A DNA stretch of 64,000 nucleotides from Algoriphagus terrigena DSM 22685 (GCF_000429445.1 NZ_AUBW01000007.1:124001-188000); one strand, 5' to 3'. Positions 50,221-59,795 are shown, numbered from the stretch's first letter. Notes: generated by a model from the letters alone, not told the origin. A program made the numbers and translations.

Positions 50221-53200
50221 ATGAGAAGAATAGTGCAAGGTGTAGTAGTGGGGATTTGCTTGGGTTGGACTATGCTGTTTCATCCTGTCAGTGGCCAATC
50301 ACAGTCGGAAGAGCTTGTATTTCGCAATCTGGACGAAGAGTTGGGCTTGTCCAATGCCAATGTACTGTCGATTATCAGGGACAGCGACGGAATGATGTGG
50401 TACGGGACGGCCTTCGGATTGTATCGCTATGATGGCACGCGTGTCAAGTCTTTTTTCAACAGCAAGGATACCACTTCCATTTCCCACAACACGATCATCA
50501 AACTCGCCGTTGGCCCGGACGAGAAGCTTTGGGTGAAAAATGTCAACGGGACTTACGACGTCTATGATCACGAAAGCGGGAAATTTACCCGCGGATCGGC
50601 GAAATTCACCAACCAATACCATCTGGCATCCGACACGATCGGTATGGTGATGCACGACCGCCAAGGCCGGTTTTGGTTTACCCATACCCAAAAGGGCATC
50701 AGCATCTTTGACCCCAGCACCAAGGAAACCCAATACCTCAGAGCGGGATCTACCAGCGGAAGTCTAGCCTCAGATCAGATCGCCGCCATCGCAGAATCTC
50801 CCGATGGGATGATCTGGGCGATCAACCAAAGCGGCATCATCGAACTGATCGACCCCAATCGTCTGATCGTCACCAAGACACTGAGACTTCCCAAAACCAA
50901 AATCCCTGCCTTGGGCAGTTATGAACTGGTAATGGATTCGGAGGGGGATGCATGGATATTTGATCCGGAGCGTGACTTGGGGGTATTTTGGGTAGATGGC
51001 ATCAGTCACGAGATCATGGTCTGCCGGGAAAATGAAGGCCCACTTCAGCTGAACAACGACATGGTGAAGGCAGTGGTGGAAGTCAAAAAAGGCCAAATCT
51101 GGCTAGGCACCGATCACGGCGGCATCAACCAGATCAATAAAGAATCCAAGACAGTCCGGTTCTTTGACAACCAGGCCAATCCGGAATCATCGATGCCCCA
51201 CAACGTCGTGTACGCTCTGTACAAGGATTCTGAGGAAATCGTCTGGATTGGAACCCACAAAAAAGGTGTGTCCTACTACCATCAGGGTCTGCTCAGATTC
51301 TCGCATGTACGAAAAAACTTTTCCGAACACAATTCCCTGCCATTCAATGACGTCAACGCATTCGTCGAGGATAGCTTGGGAAATCTCTACATCGGAACAA
51401 ACGGCGGGGGGCTTTTCTATCACGACCGAAAAAACAACCGATACAAGCAATTCCGGCACAACCCAGAAGATCCTAAAAGCCTGACTGGCGATGTGATCGT
51501 GGATCTGATGCTGGATCACGAGGGAATTCTATGGATCGGAACCTACCTCAACGGTTTGGGGAAATTTGACGGCCATTCCTTCACCAATTTCCGCTACAAG
51601 CAGGGAGACACCAATGGACTTCCAGGGCCGAATATCTGGAAGCTTTTCGAAGACAGTAAACATCGAATCTGGATCGGAACACTGCGGTCTGGCATGTCGA
51701 TGCTCTCGCCCGACCGCAGGACTTTTCACAATTATCCCGCCGGAAGTGAGCCTTTTAGGCTACACAATCAGTACATCACAGGCTTCGCAGAAGATTTGGC
51801 TGGAAATATCTGGATATCGGGAGGCAGTGGCCTGAATGTGATCAATTACGATAAAAACACCACTTCATATTATTCCGAGACGCAGGGCAATGGCCTTAGG
51901 GAAGCCAATTTCACCGAACTTTTCGCCGACGCGCAGGGAGTTATCTGGTTGACTACACAAAAGGGCCTGCATTATTTCGATCCTCAGGACAGCCTGTTTG
52001 TCCACTATGGACAGGAGGAAGGACTGCCCTCCAACTACTTGGTCGATGTCCTGGACGACGACCAGGGAAACCTCTGGATCAGCTCTCAAAACGGGCTGAC
52101 CTATGCGCAGGTCAAGCGGCATTCCAGGCCGTTTCAGATTGTCTTTCAGAATTTTGATCAGAAAGACGGCTTGCAGGCCTCCCTTTTCAACAAGAACTCG
52201 GCGATCAAGACCAAGGCCGGCGAGTTCCTCTTTGGAGGGCCAAATGGCTACAATATCTTCAAGTCGGAGAATTTTGCCTTTGAGCAAAACAACCCGGCGG
52301 TGGTCTTCACCTATTTCCAACTGTTCAATGAGAACGTAGAGGTAGGAGAGGAAATCGGGAGTCGGGTCTTGCTGACCAAAACTCTTGAAAACACCGAAAA
52401 GCTGGTGCTCAAGCATGACGAGAACATGTTCAGCATCGGATTCAGCGCGCTTAACTTTCTCTACCCTGAGAAGAATAAGTACCGCTACAAGTTGATCGGA
52501 TTTACCGATGACTGGATCTATCTCAACGACGAGTTGGCAAAAGTCACCTTTACAAACTTGGATCCAGGCAACTACACGCTGGTAGTGCAGCCGGGGACAG
52601 TTTTGGACGGCTGGAGCACTGATGAGTACAAGCTGGCAATCGTGATTCAAGCGCCTTTTTGGAGGACACCGATTGCGTATTTTCTGTATTTGGTGGTGCT
52701 GGCTACGCTGGCTTACTTTTTCAGAAATCAACTTCTCACCCGTCACAAAGAGAAGCTTGAGCGGGAAAATGCCATTCGGGAAGCCAAACGGGTGCAGGAA
52801 CTGGACAAATTGAAAACCAAGTTTTTTACCAATCTCAGCCATGAATTCCGCACACCACTGTCGCTGATCCTGACTCCCGCGGAGCACTTGATTTCTATCT
52901 CTAAGGATTCGATGCTGACGGGTCAATACAAGATCATCCAGCGAAATGCTCGACGACTGCTCAAACTGATCAATCAGCTCTTGGACGTGAAAAACGTGGA
53001 CAAAGGAGCCCTGGCTTTCCACCCGTCTGAGGGAGATATCGTTCAGTTTGTAAGAGAAAGCATAGCAGACTTCAATGAACTTTCTGAAAATCAGAATATT
53101 CAACTGCGATTCGAATCTGACCTGGAGGCCCAGCAGGCAATCTTTGACTCAGACAAGCTGGAAAAGATCATCTTTAACCTGCTTTCCAATACCTTCAAGT

Positions 53201-54336
53201 TTACACCTGAAGACGGCAAGATCACCGTCAAGTTAGATCTCCTTGTCGAGCACGAAGAGAAGGGTGTGTTGTCCTTGTCCGTGTCAGATACCGGAGTGGG
53301 CATCTCTGCGGAAGATCAAAAGAAAGTCTTTGACCGGTTCTTCACTACCGAAGGTCACGGCCACCAGCTGAACCAGGGAAGCGGAATCGGGCTCTCGCTG
53401 GCCCAGGATTTTGCCAAGATCATGGGAGGAGTCATCGAAGTAGAAAGTGAGCTGGGCAAGGGGTCGACTTTTACCCTGACGATGCCGATTGGGCTGATTC
53501 TACCGGAAGACTGGGACGAAAATACGCTGCCTGATGCGGCTTTTTCCCAATCGCAGAAAGACAGCATATTGATCGTCGAAGATCACCGCGAGTTTAGAAA
53601 CTATCTAAAGGATTGCCTCTCCGAATCCTACCAGGTGCTGACTGCCGCCAACGGCATGCAGGCATGGGAAATCGCACAGGAGCAGATTCCGGATCTGGTG
53701 ATTTCGGACTGGATGATGCCCATGATGGACGGCAAAGAACTCTGTCAGCGGATAAAGGGCGATATGATGACCTCGCACATTCCGGTGATCCTCCTGACTG
53801 CCAAGAAATCAGAGGAAAACCTGCTCAGGGGACTCGACAGCGGTTGCAACCTCTACCTCACCAAGCCTTTTAATCTGGAAGTTCTGCAGCTCAGTGTTAA
53901 AAACCTGCTGCGTGAACGGAAAATGATCCAGGAGCAAAACCGTAAAAAGATCGAGATTAACGCAACCGAGGTTGACGTCGTCTCGATGGATGATCTGCTG
54001 ATCCAAAAAGCAGTAGAACTCGTGGAAAAACATCTGGACGACACTCAATTGTCCGTAGAATTCTTAAGTTCCGAACTGGGCATGAGCCGGGTTCACCTGT
54101 ATAAAAAGCTGCAATCCCTCACGGGAAAGAGTCCGATTGAATTCATCCGTCTGATCCGGATGCAGCGGGCGGCGCAGCTGCTTACCAAAAGCCAGTTGAA
54201 TGTCGCCGAAGTGGCCTATCGTGTAGGATATAACAACGCCAAATACTTTGCGAAGCATTTTAAAGCGGAATTTGAGGTGCTTCCATCGGAATATTCCTCC
54301 AGACAGTTGGCCGCGGTAGGCCGCGGTGATCAGTGA
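50221..54336 (+). CDS. Hybrid two-component system sensor-regulator (HTCS) with AraC output
   Basis: A 1371-residue one-protein signalling system. The signal peptide runs to about residue 26 (PVSGQ). Residues about 30-700 hold a two-component-regulator propeller with many blades (repeats such as GLSNANVLSIIRDSDGMMWYGT, then PHNVVYALYKDSEEIVWIGT, then FEDSKHRIWIGTLRSGM). The Y_Y_Y domain is at about 745-800. A transmembrane helix (IAYFLYLVVLATLAYFF) precedes the HisKA domain with H874 in NLSHEFRTPLS. The HATPase has NLLSNTFKFTPEDG and SGIGLSLAQDFAK. The receiver phospho-acceptor is D1163 in VISDWMMPMMDG, and the AraC domain covers about 1255-1371. HTCS usually sit beside SusC/D glycan loci; none is here. 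Confidence 0.95.
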   Translation: MRRIVQGVVVGICLGWTMLFHPVSGQSQSEELVFRNLDEELGLSNANVLSIIRDSDGMMWYGTAFGLYRYDGTRVKSFFNSKDTTSISHNTIIKLAVGPDEKLWVKNVNGTYDVYDHESGKFTRGSAKFTNQYHLASDTIGMVMHDRQGRFWFTHTQKGISIFDPSTKETQYLRAGSTSGSLASDQIAAIAESPDGMIWAINQSGIIELIDPNRLIVTKTLRLPKTKIPALGSYELVMDSEGDAWIFDPERDLGVFWVDGISHEIMVCRENEGPLQLNNDMVKAVVEVKKGQIWLGTDHGGINQINKESKTVRFFDNQANPESSMPHNVVYALYKDSEEIVWIGTHKKGVSYYHQGLLRFSHVRKNFSEHNSLPFNDVNAFVEDSLGNLYIGTNGGGLFYHDRKNNRYKQFRHNPEDPKSLTGDVIVDLMLDHEGILWIGTYLNGLGKFDGHSFTNFRYKQGDTNGLPGPNIWKLFEDSKHRIWIGTLRSGMSMLSPDRRTFHNYPAGSEPFRLHNQYITGFAEDLAGNIWISGGSGLNVINYDKNTTSYYSETQGNGLREANFTELFADAQGVIWLTTQKGLHYFDPQDSLFVHYGQEEGLPSNYLVDVLDDDQGNLWISSQNGLTYAQVKRHSRPFQIVFQNFDQKDGLQASLFNKNSAIKTKAGEFLFGGPNGYNIFKSENFAFEQNNPAVVFTYFQLFNENVEVGEEIGSRVLLTKTLENTEKLVLKHDENMFSIGFSALNFLYPEKNKYRYKLIGFTDDWIYLNDELAKVTFTNLDPGNYTLVVQPGTVLDGWSTDEYKLAIVIQAPFWRTPIAYFLYLVVLATLAYFFRNQLLTRHKEKLERENAIREAKRVQELDKLKTKFFTNLSHEFRTPLSLILTPAEHLISISKDSMLTGQYKIIQRNARRLLKLINQLLDVKNVDKGALAFHPSEGDIVQFVRESIADFNELSENQNIQLRFESDLEAQQAIFDSDKLEKIIFNLLSNTFKFTPEDGKITVKLDLLVEHEEKGVLSLSVSDTGVGISAEDQKKVFDRFFTTEGHGHQLNQGSGIGLSLAQDFAKIMGGVIEVESELGKGSTFTLTMPIGLILPEDWDENTLPDAAFSQSQKDSILIVEDHREFRNYLKDCLSESYQVLTAANGMQAWEIAQEQIPDLVISDWMMPMMDGKELCQRIKGDMMTSHIPVILLTAKKSEENLLRGLDSGCNLYLTKPFNLEVLQLSVKNLLRERKMIQEQNRKKIEINATEVDVVSMDDLLIQKAVELVEKHLDDTQLSVEFLSSELGMSRVHLYKKLQSLTGKSPIEFIRLIRMQRAAQLLTKSQLNVAEVAYRVGYNNAKYFAKHFKAEFEVLPSEYSSRQLAAVGRGDQ

Positions 54337-54439
54337 GTTGAGATGGGTCTGCTATAAACGGTGAGCGGCCAAAGGTAAGTAGCCACCTAGTTTCTCGCTT
54401 GTCCAAATCGACCTGTTACAAAGTCCATTTTACACCCTC

Positions 54440-54467
54440 TTGGACTGATTTGTTGTTTATACTTTTG
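54440..54467 (+). promoter_or_regulatory. Promoter of the tandem SRPBCC gene
   Basis: TTG (54440-54442) is followed, 17 bases later, by TACTTTTG (54460-54467), an exact TAnnTTTG. The ATG is at 54499. Confidence 0.6.
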
Positions 54468-54498
54468 AAAAAGTAAGTCTTATTCAAAGCTATATCTC

Positions 54499-55425
54499 AT
54501 GGAAAATCAGGATTTTACAACAAGAATCGTAGTCGACGCCACACCTGAGCAGGTTTTTGCAGCCATAAACAATGTCCGTGGTTGGTGGTCAGAAAATATT
54601 GAAGGACCGACCGATCAGCTTGGTGGTGAGTTTTCATACCACTACGAAGATGTGCACCGCTGCAAGATGAAGATCATTGAGTTGGTCCCAGCCAAAAAAG
54701 TAGCTTGGAAGGTCCTTGACAACTATTTCAAATTCACAAAAGATCAGAGCGAATGGACGGGTGACACGATCCTTTTTGAGATCTCTTCGAAAGACGGAAA
54801 GACACAACTGGATTTTACACATCAGGGATTAGTGCCTGAATATGAATGCTTTAATATATGCCATGATGCATGGACACATTACATCCAAGGGAGTCTGAAA
54901 GATCTGACTATCAAAGGGAAGGGTAGCCCCACACCGAAAGAAGGCATCGCGGCAAGCAGCACTGCCAACAAAGAGGCTAAGGCTGAAGATTCAGCCACGA
55001 AAAGCATCTACCACCGCTTTCTTATAAAGGCGCCGGTGGAAACGGTCTTCGAGGCATTGACCAAGCAGGAAGGTTTGGCAGGTTGGTGGACTCCGCAAAC
55101 GACAGCTACACCCGAGCTTGGAAGCATCGCTAGATTTCAGTTTGAGCCGGACTACTCCAAAGAAATGAAGATCGTAGAACTCCAGCCGTACAGCAAAGTA
55201 AAATGGGAATGCGTCAAAGGGTATGAAGACTGGATTGGAACTACCGTTTCCTTCGATCTGGAGCCACATGTCAAAGGATCGTGGCTCCTGTTTCGTCACG
55301 AGGGATGGGAGAGTTATTCACTCAGTTTTGCTTCGTGCAGCTTTGATTGGGCACTTTTCCTCCGAAGTCTAAGGCTACTTTGTGAAACGGGTAAAGGATT
55401 GCCGTATCCTGATTTCAACAAGTGA
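54499..55425 (+). CDS. Tandem SRPBCC (AHSA1-like START) domain protein
   Basis: A 308-residue cytosolic protein with two lipid/ligand-binding SRPBCC domains in one chain. The first (1-140) has RIVVDATPEQVFAAINNVRGWWSE and TQLDFTHQGLVPEYECF, then CHDAWTHYIQGSL. After an Ala/Lys-rich linker (145-165) the second domain (166-308) repeats the pattern: HRFLIKAPVETVFEALTKQEGLAGWWTP, and LLFRHEGWESY with SFDWALFLRSLR. AHSA1-like proteins bind hydrophobic ligands or act in efflux regulation; many Bacteroidota have single-domain forms. The duplicated form is less common. Its own promoter lies upstream. It is followed after 85 bases by a GlxA-like regulator that may control it. Confidence 0.88.
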   Translation: MENQDFTTRIVVDATPEQVFAAINNVRGWWSENIEGPTDQLGGEFSYHYEDVHRCKMKIIELVPAKKVAWKVLDNYFKFTKDQSEWTGDTILFEISSKDGKTQLDFTHQGLVPEYECFNICHDAWTHYIQGSLKDLTIKGKGSPTPKEGIAASSTANKEAKAEDSATKSIYHRFLIKAPVETVFEALTKQEGLAGWWTPQTTATPELGSIARFQFEPDYSKEMKIVELQPYSKVKWECVKGYEDWIGTTVSFDLEPHVKGSWLLFRHEGWESYSLSFASCSFDWALFLRSLRLLCETGKGLPYPDFNK

Positions 55426-55510
55426 CCCAAGCCATTGATTGCAGTAAAAAATACCCTGTCGCGGGTTGATTTGGACAATGCCCTTTTGTAAATTTAGAAA
55501 AAAGAGGATC

Positions 55511-56494
55511 ATGAAGCATATCAGTATCTTAGTGCCGGAGGGGCAAAACAATCTCAGCAGTATCGTCGGCGCCTATAAAATCCTCAAAAGAGCAAATGCT
55601 TACGCGGCGGAACAAGGAAAATCGGAGCTATACGACATAGAATTGGTTGGGATTTCCAAGGAAGTGGACTTTCACGGAGGCTTGTTTACCGTCAAGCCGC
55701 AACGGCTGGTCACGGAAATTGAAAAGACCGATTTGATCATCATTCCTTCGCTCAATCATAATTACGAGGAAGCGATTAAAGGTAACAAACCCGTCATCGA
55801 CTGGCTGGTCGCTCAAAATCGCGAAGGTGCGGAGATAGCGAGTGTTTGTACAGGTGCGTTTCTTTTGGCTGCATCCGGCTTGTTGGATGGGAAAAGTTGC
55901 TCTACACATTGGGCTTTTGCAGACCGGTTCAGAACGATGTTTCCTCATATCACCTTGCAGCCAGACAGACTGATTACTGATGAAAACGGGATATACACCA
56001 ACGGGGGAGCCTATTCTTTTCTAAACCTGATGCTGTATCTGGTCGAGAAATACTTCGACAGGCAGACGGCGATATTTTGTTCGAAGGTCTTCCAAATCGA
56101 AATGGACAGAGAGAGCCAATCGGAATTCATCATCTTTCAGGGACAAAAGGCGCACGGTGACGAACTGATCAAAGAAGCACAGCAATACATCGAGCACCAT
56201 CTCGAAGAGAAGATCTCCATCGAACGCCTGTCATCCAGTTTGGCTGTTGGTCGGCGGAATTTTGACCGGAGGTTTATCAAAGCCACAGGAAATTCACCTG
56301 TGGTATATACCCAGCGGGTAAAGATGGAAGCGGCGAAGAAGGCTTTTGAAACCAGCCGAAAGCAAATCAACGAAGTGATGTTTGAGGTGGGTTATTCAGA
56401 TCCGAAGGCTTTTCGTGAGGTTTTCAGAAAAGTCACCGGCATGTCTCCGCTAGAGTACCGAACCAAGTATAACAAAGAGGCGGCGGTTGATTAA
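55511..56494 (+). CDS. GlxA family AraC-type transcriptional regulator
   Basis: A 327-residue protein. The ATG at 55511 (MKHISILVPEGQN) is preferred to an in-frame ATG at 55466. Residues 1-190 form a DJ-1/PfpI domain with the nucleophile-elbow Cys, C113 in ASVCTGAFLLAASGLLDG, followed by THWAFADRF. The C-terminal AraC DNA-binding domain (about 220-327) has ISIERLSSSLAVGRRNFDRRF and INEVMFEVGYSDPKAFREVFRKVTG. GlxA-type regulators sense small molecules. The nearby tandem SRPBCC gene is a plausible target. Confidence 0.93.
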   Translation: MKHISILVPEGQNNLSSIVGAYKILKRANAYAAEQGKSELYDIELVGISKEVDFHGGLFTVKPQRLVTEIEKTDLIIIPSLNHNYEEAIKGNKPVIDWLVAQNREGAEIASVCTGAFLLAASGLLDGKSCSTHWAFADRFRTMFPHITLQPDRLITDENGIYTNGGAYSFLNLMLYLVEKYFDRQTAIFCSKVFQIEMDRESQSEFIIFQGQKAHGDELIKEAQQYIEHHLEEKISIERLSSSLAVGRRNFDRRFIKATGNSPVVYTQRVKMEAAKKAFETSRKQINEVMFEVGYSDPKAFREVFRKVTGMSPLEYRTKYNKEAAVD

Positions 56495-56562
56495 GACGAT
56501 AGTATCAAGAAACTAGCATAAGTTCCGAATAGGCCCGAAGAAGCTGAAACACCCAGAATAGA

Positions 56563-56601
56563 AAATCGCTCGATGAATTGTTCAACGGGCGATTTCTTTT
56601 T
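56563..56601. terminator. Bidirectional terminator between glxA-like and glnS genes
   Basis: The stem AAATCGC / GCGATTT with inner CG/CG pairing and a 14-base loop is followed by TTCTTTTT on the + strand. Genes converge on it from both sides. Confidence 0.65.
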
Positions 56602-56625
56602 ACTGCAACTGAGACTGAATACTGA

Positions 56626-58692
56626 TCACTTAGGCAGACCACTGGAAACTACCTTCGCTTCTTCGACCAGCTGCGCGTCCTCATCCGCCAATCCAGCTGC
56701 GATAAACGCCTCGATCTCAGCATTTCTCGCTTGACCTTTGTTCAGCAAAACTCCCAGGGTGATCATCGCGCCGATGCGGGTTCCTACTTTTTTGGCAGCG
56801 GTCTGAAATAGGGGCTCCAGTTCTTCGTAGCTCACTTCCTCCGCCAGTCTGGCGATGTCAGTCCTCGCAGCTTCGAGCTTATCTCCGGAGAGGTTGGTGT
56901 ATTTCTTGGCGATCTTTTGAATCTCATTCAGCGCACTTCGCTGTCCCTGATCCTGTCCACCACCTTGATTGGTTGGCTTTGGTTGGCTGGCCTGTGGAGT
57001 TGGGGCAGGAGCGGGGTTCTGCTTGGCCCAAGAATCCCGCAAACCAACCGTTTTGTTAAACACCAACTTGTCCGCTGTAGAATCTTTATCCACGGTAAAG
57101 TAACCCAAGCGCTGAAACTGGAACTTATCGCCCACGCTGGCTTCTTTCAGAAAAGGCTCCAAATAGGCTTCGTTGATCACTTTCAGAGAATCAGGATTGA
57201 CGAACTCCATGAAGTTCTTGTCCTCGTGGCTGTCTGGAGCTTCTTCCAGGAAAAGGCGATCGTACTCCCGAACTTCTGCTTTAATCGCGTGCGGTATCGA
57301 CACCCAATGCAGGGTACCTTTCACTTTTCTAGTGCTGGCTTCTGTGCCGCTTCCTGACTTTGAATCCAAGTCAGCCGTGCAGTGAATCTCCAAAATAGTT
57401 CCATTGGTATCCTTCACCACAGATTCTCCTTTGATGATATAAGCACTTTTAAGACGAACTTCATTTCCCAAAGACAAGCGGAAAAACTTGTTCCCACCTT
57501 CCTCTTTGAAGTCTTCCCGCTCGATGTAGAGTTCGCCTGAAAAGGGAAGTTCATGCGTGCCCGAGTTTGGATCTTCTGGATTGTTTTCGGCTTCGAGTAT
57601 CTCTGTCTTTCCGGCAGGATAGTTAGTAATGACCAACTTCACAGGATCCAAGACGGCCATCACACGGGTAGCTGTCTTGTTCAAATCCTCGCGGATGCAA
57701 TATTCCAATAGCGACACATCTGTCACAGAGTCGCGCTTGGAGATCCCCGAAAGATCGCTAAAATGCCGGATCGACTCTGGCGTATAGCCTCTTCGTCTCA
57801 AGCCGGAGATCGTCGGCATCCGCGGATCGTCCCAACCGGTTACTGTTTTGCTTTCCACGAGCTGCAGAAGCTTCCGCTTGCTCATCACGGTATAGCTCAG
57901 GTTTCGACGAGCAAACTCCCGCTGTCTGGGTCTCAGAAGCGTCGGATCGATGATTTGATCCAAAAACCAATCGTACAGCTCACGGTGAGGCTTGAACTCC
58001 AGCGTACACAATGAATGGGAGATCTGCTCGATGTAATCCGACTCGCCATGCGTCCAGTCGTACATCGGATAGATCACCCAATCAGTGCCGGTGCGGTGGT
58101 GGGCCTTCTTCACAATCCGGTACAAGATCGGATCACGCATCAGCATATTCGGTGACGCCATGTCGATCTTGGCACGAAGCACATAGCTTCCCTGTTCAAA
58201 TTCCCCGGCTTTCATCCGTTCGAATAAGTCAAGGTTTTCCTGTACTGTCCGATCACGGTGTGGGCCTGCAACTCCCGGAGTCGTTGGCGTACCTTTTTGG
58301 GCGGCCATTACCTCAGCGGACTGCTCATCCACATAAGCCTTCCCCTCTTTGATCAACTGGAGCGCCCAGTCATACAGCTGCTGAAAGTAGTCGGAAGAAT
58401 ACAATTCATTAGCCCACTGGAAGCCCAGCCACTGGATGTCTCGCTTGATGGCGTCGACGTATTCCTGCTCTTCTTTTGCGGGATTGGTATCGTCAAAGCG
58501 AAGATTTACAGGTGCTTGATGCTGCTCGCCGAGGCCAAAGTTCAGGCAAATGGATGCCGCGTGGCCGATATGTAGGTAGCCGTTTGGCTCAGGAGGAAAG
58601 CGAAAGCGGAGTTTCTCCGAGGGAAAGCCTGCAGCCAGATCGTCTGCGACGAGTTGTTCGATAAAATTTAAGGAGGCGGATTCTTCAGTCAT
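56626..58692 (-). CDS. glnS: Glutaminyl-tRNA synthetase with C-terminal extension
   Basis: A 688-residue class I synthetase charging tRNA-Gln. The HIGH motif is at 41-44 (NGYLHIGHAASI) and the KMSKS-type motif is V269-M-S-K-R273. The anticodon-binding domains run to about residue 550 and include GYFTVDKDS. Usual GlnRS lengths are about 550-560; here a Gln/Pro/Gly-rich linker (about 560-590) leads into a helical tail of about 95 residues (LNEIQKIAKKYTNLSGDK, EEVSYEELEPLFQTAAKK, ITLGVLLNKGQARNAEIE). The tail is not obviously a YqeY domain. A -7-like box, CAATTTTG, lies a few bases before the start codon, hinting at a near-leaderless transcript. Confidence 0.95.
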   Translation of the reverse strand: MTEESASLNFIEQLVADDLAAGFPSEKLRFRFPPEPNGYLHIGHAASICLNFGLGEQHQAPVNLRFDDTNPAKEEQEYVDAIKRDIQWLGFQWANELYSSDYFQQLYDWALQLIKEGKAYVDEQSAEVMAAQKGTPTTPGVAGPHRDRTVQENLDLFERMKAGEFEQGSYVLRAKIDMASPNMLMRDPILYRIVKKAHHRTGTDWVIYPMYDWTHGESDYIEQISHSLCTLEFKPHRELYDWFLDQIIDPTLLRPRQREFARRNLSYTVMSKRKLLQLVESKTVTGWDDPRMPTISGLRRRGYTPESIRHFSDLSGISKRDSVTDVSLLEYCIREDLNKTATRVMAVLDPVKLVITNYPAGKTEILEAENNPEDPNSGTHELPFSGELYIEREDFKEEGGNKFFRLSLGNEVRLKSAYIIKGESVVKDTNGTILEIHCTADLDSKSGSGTEASTRKVKGTLHWVSIPHAIKAEVREYDRLFLEEAPDSHEDKNFMEFVNPDSLKVINEAYLEPFLKEASVGDKFQFQRLGYFTVDKDSTADKLVFNKTVGLRDSWAKQNPAPAPTPQASQPKPTNQGGGQDQGQRSALNEIQKIAKKYTNLSGDKLEAARTDIARLAEEVSYEELEPLFQTAAKKVGTRIGAMITLGVLLNKGQARNAEIEAFIAAGLADEDAQLVEEAKVVSSGLPK

Positions 58693-58860
58693 AACTCAAA
58701 ATTGGAACTCGAAATTAGTTCAAATGGATGTATTTGCAACGCGAAAATACAATTGAGTGAAGGCAATAAATCTGCAGCTGTGGGGTGGGGGATCGAATTT
58801 AGGTGCAAGGTCGACGATAACTTTTTCCCTTCGGATGTGTTCTTAAAGCAAAAAACCGAT

Positions 58861-59043
58861 ATGTTTTCCTTTTTCAAGAAAGATCCCATACAATCCCTTG
58901 AAGACAAGCGCAAAAGGCTACTTGAAGAGGCCATGCACGTGCAGCGATCCGGTGATTTGAAACTTTATTCAGCTAAGATGGAAGCCATCGACCGACTGGA
59001 AAGGGAAATAGACACACTGCGGAAAGGTGCGGACAAAGGTTAA
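58861..59043 (+). CDS. Lacal_2735 family small protein
   Basis: A 60-residue acidic/basic helical protein, MFSFFKKDPIQSLEDKRKRL at the N-terminus, then LLEEAMHVQRSGDLKLYSAKM and IDRLEREIDTL. The F-x-F-F-K-K-D start and the A-M-x-x-Q-R-S-G-D-L-K-x-Y block are the diagnostic pattern of this small Bacteroidota family of unknown function. A longer in-frame ORF from 58702 has a non-coding-looking N-terminus. It lies 45 bases before the SDR gene. Confidence 0.8.
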   Translation: MFSFFKKDPIQSLEDKRKRLLEEAMHVQRSGDLKLYSAKMEAIDRLEREIDTLRKGADKG

Positions 59044-59088
59044 CTGGGGAAAGTGCAAACAAATTGATTACAAGGCTGTTTTTCCAGT

Positions 59089-59784
59089 ATGGCAAATATT
59101 TTAATAATCGGCGCTTCCTCAGGAATTGGCCTATCACTTTCGAAAAAACTGATTGCTGACCGGCATCGCGTCTTTGGCACATTCAACAGAACAACGCTCG
59201 ATAGCGATGGCTTCGCAAAGATCCAACAGGTCAATGTGCTGGACGAATCATTGGATTTGAGTCTTGCTCCAGACGAGTTGGATGGGCTGGTTTACTGCCC
59301 TGGTGCAGTCAACTTGAAGCCTTTCGCCCGGATCAAGCCGACGGATTTCATAACGGACTATCAGCTGCAGGTGCTCGGTGCGGTAAAGGTCATTCAAGCC
59401 TGTTTACCAAAACTGAAAAACGCCTCCAGTCCCTCAATCGTGCTATTTTCCACGGTAGCAGTACAGACTGGATTTAACTTTCACTCGTTAGTCGCGTCCT
59501 CCAAAGGCGCTATTGAGGGATTGACAAGGGCCTTGGCGGCGGAATTTGCCCCGAAAATCAGAGTCAACTGCATCGCACCGTCTATCACCGATACGCCACT
59601 GGCGGGCACACTTCTGAGCAGTGAAGAAAAGAAAGCGGCAAATGCTCAACGTCATCCACTCAAGCGTATCGGCAGTCCGGATGATTTGGCTGACCTCGCA
59701 GAATTTTTGATTTTAGAGAAATCGAGCTGGATCACCGGGCAGGTATTTCACGTAGACGGTGGCATGTCTAGCTTAAAGTTATAG
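59089..59784 (+). CDS. SDR family protein with valine at the catalytic tyrosine position
   Basis: A 231-residue short-chain dehydrogenase fold. The nucleotide loop is IIGASSGIGLSLSKK. The Ser of the triad is S121 (LFSTVAVQTGF). The usual Y-x-x-x-K becomes V135-A-S-S-K139 in HSLVASSKGAIEGLTRALAAEFAP, so the catalytic Tyr is replaced by Val while Ser and Lys remain. The rest (RVNCIAPSITDTPLA and GQVFHVDGGMSSL) is ordinary for SDRs. The protein may bind NAD(P) without normal dehydrogenase activity, or use another residue. Such S/K-only members recur in one SDR subset. It is 11 bases before the YbjT-like gene. Confidence 0.85.
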   Translation: MANILIIGASSGIGLSLSKKLIADRHRVFGTFNRTTLDSDGFAKIQQVNVLDESLDLSLAPDELDGLVYCPGAVNLKPFARIKPTDFITDYQLQVLGAVKVIQACLPKLKNASSPSIVLFSTVAVQTGFNFHSLVASSKGAIEGLTRALAAEFAPKIRVNCIAPSITDTPLAGTLLSSEEKKAANAQRHPLKRIGSPDDLADLAEFLILEKSSWITGQVFHVDGGMSSLKL

Positions 59785-59795
59785 ACCATGTTTTC

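Noticed and set aside
51865..53103. Long open frame on the minus strand inside the hybrid sensor gene
   Set aside because: It lies entirely antisense to well-defined HTCS domains and has no recognisable motif. GC-biased third positions of the sense gene explain it.
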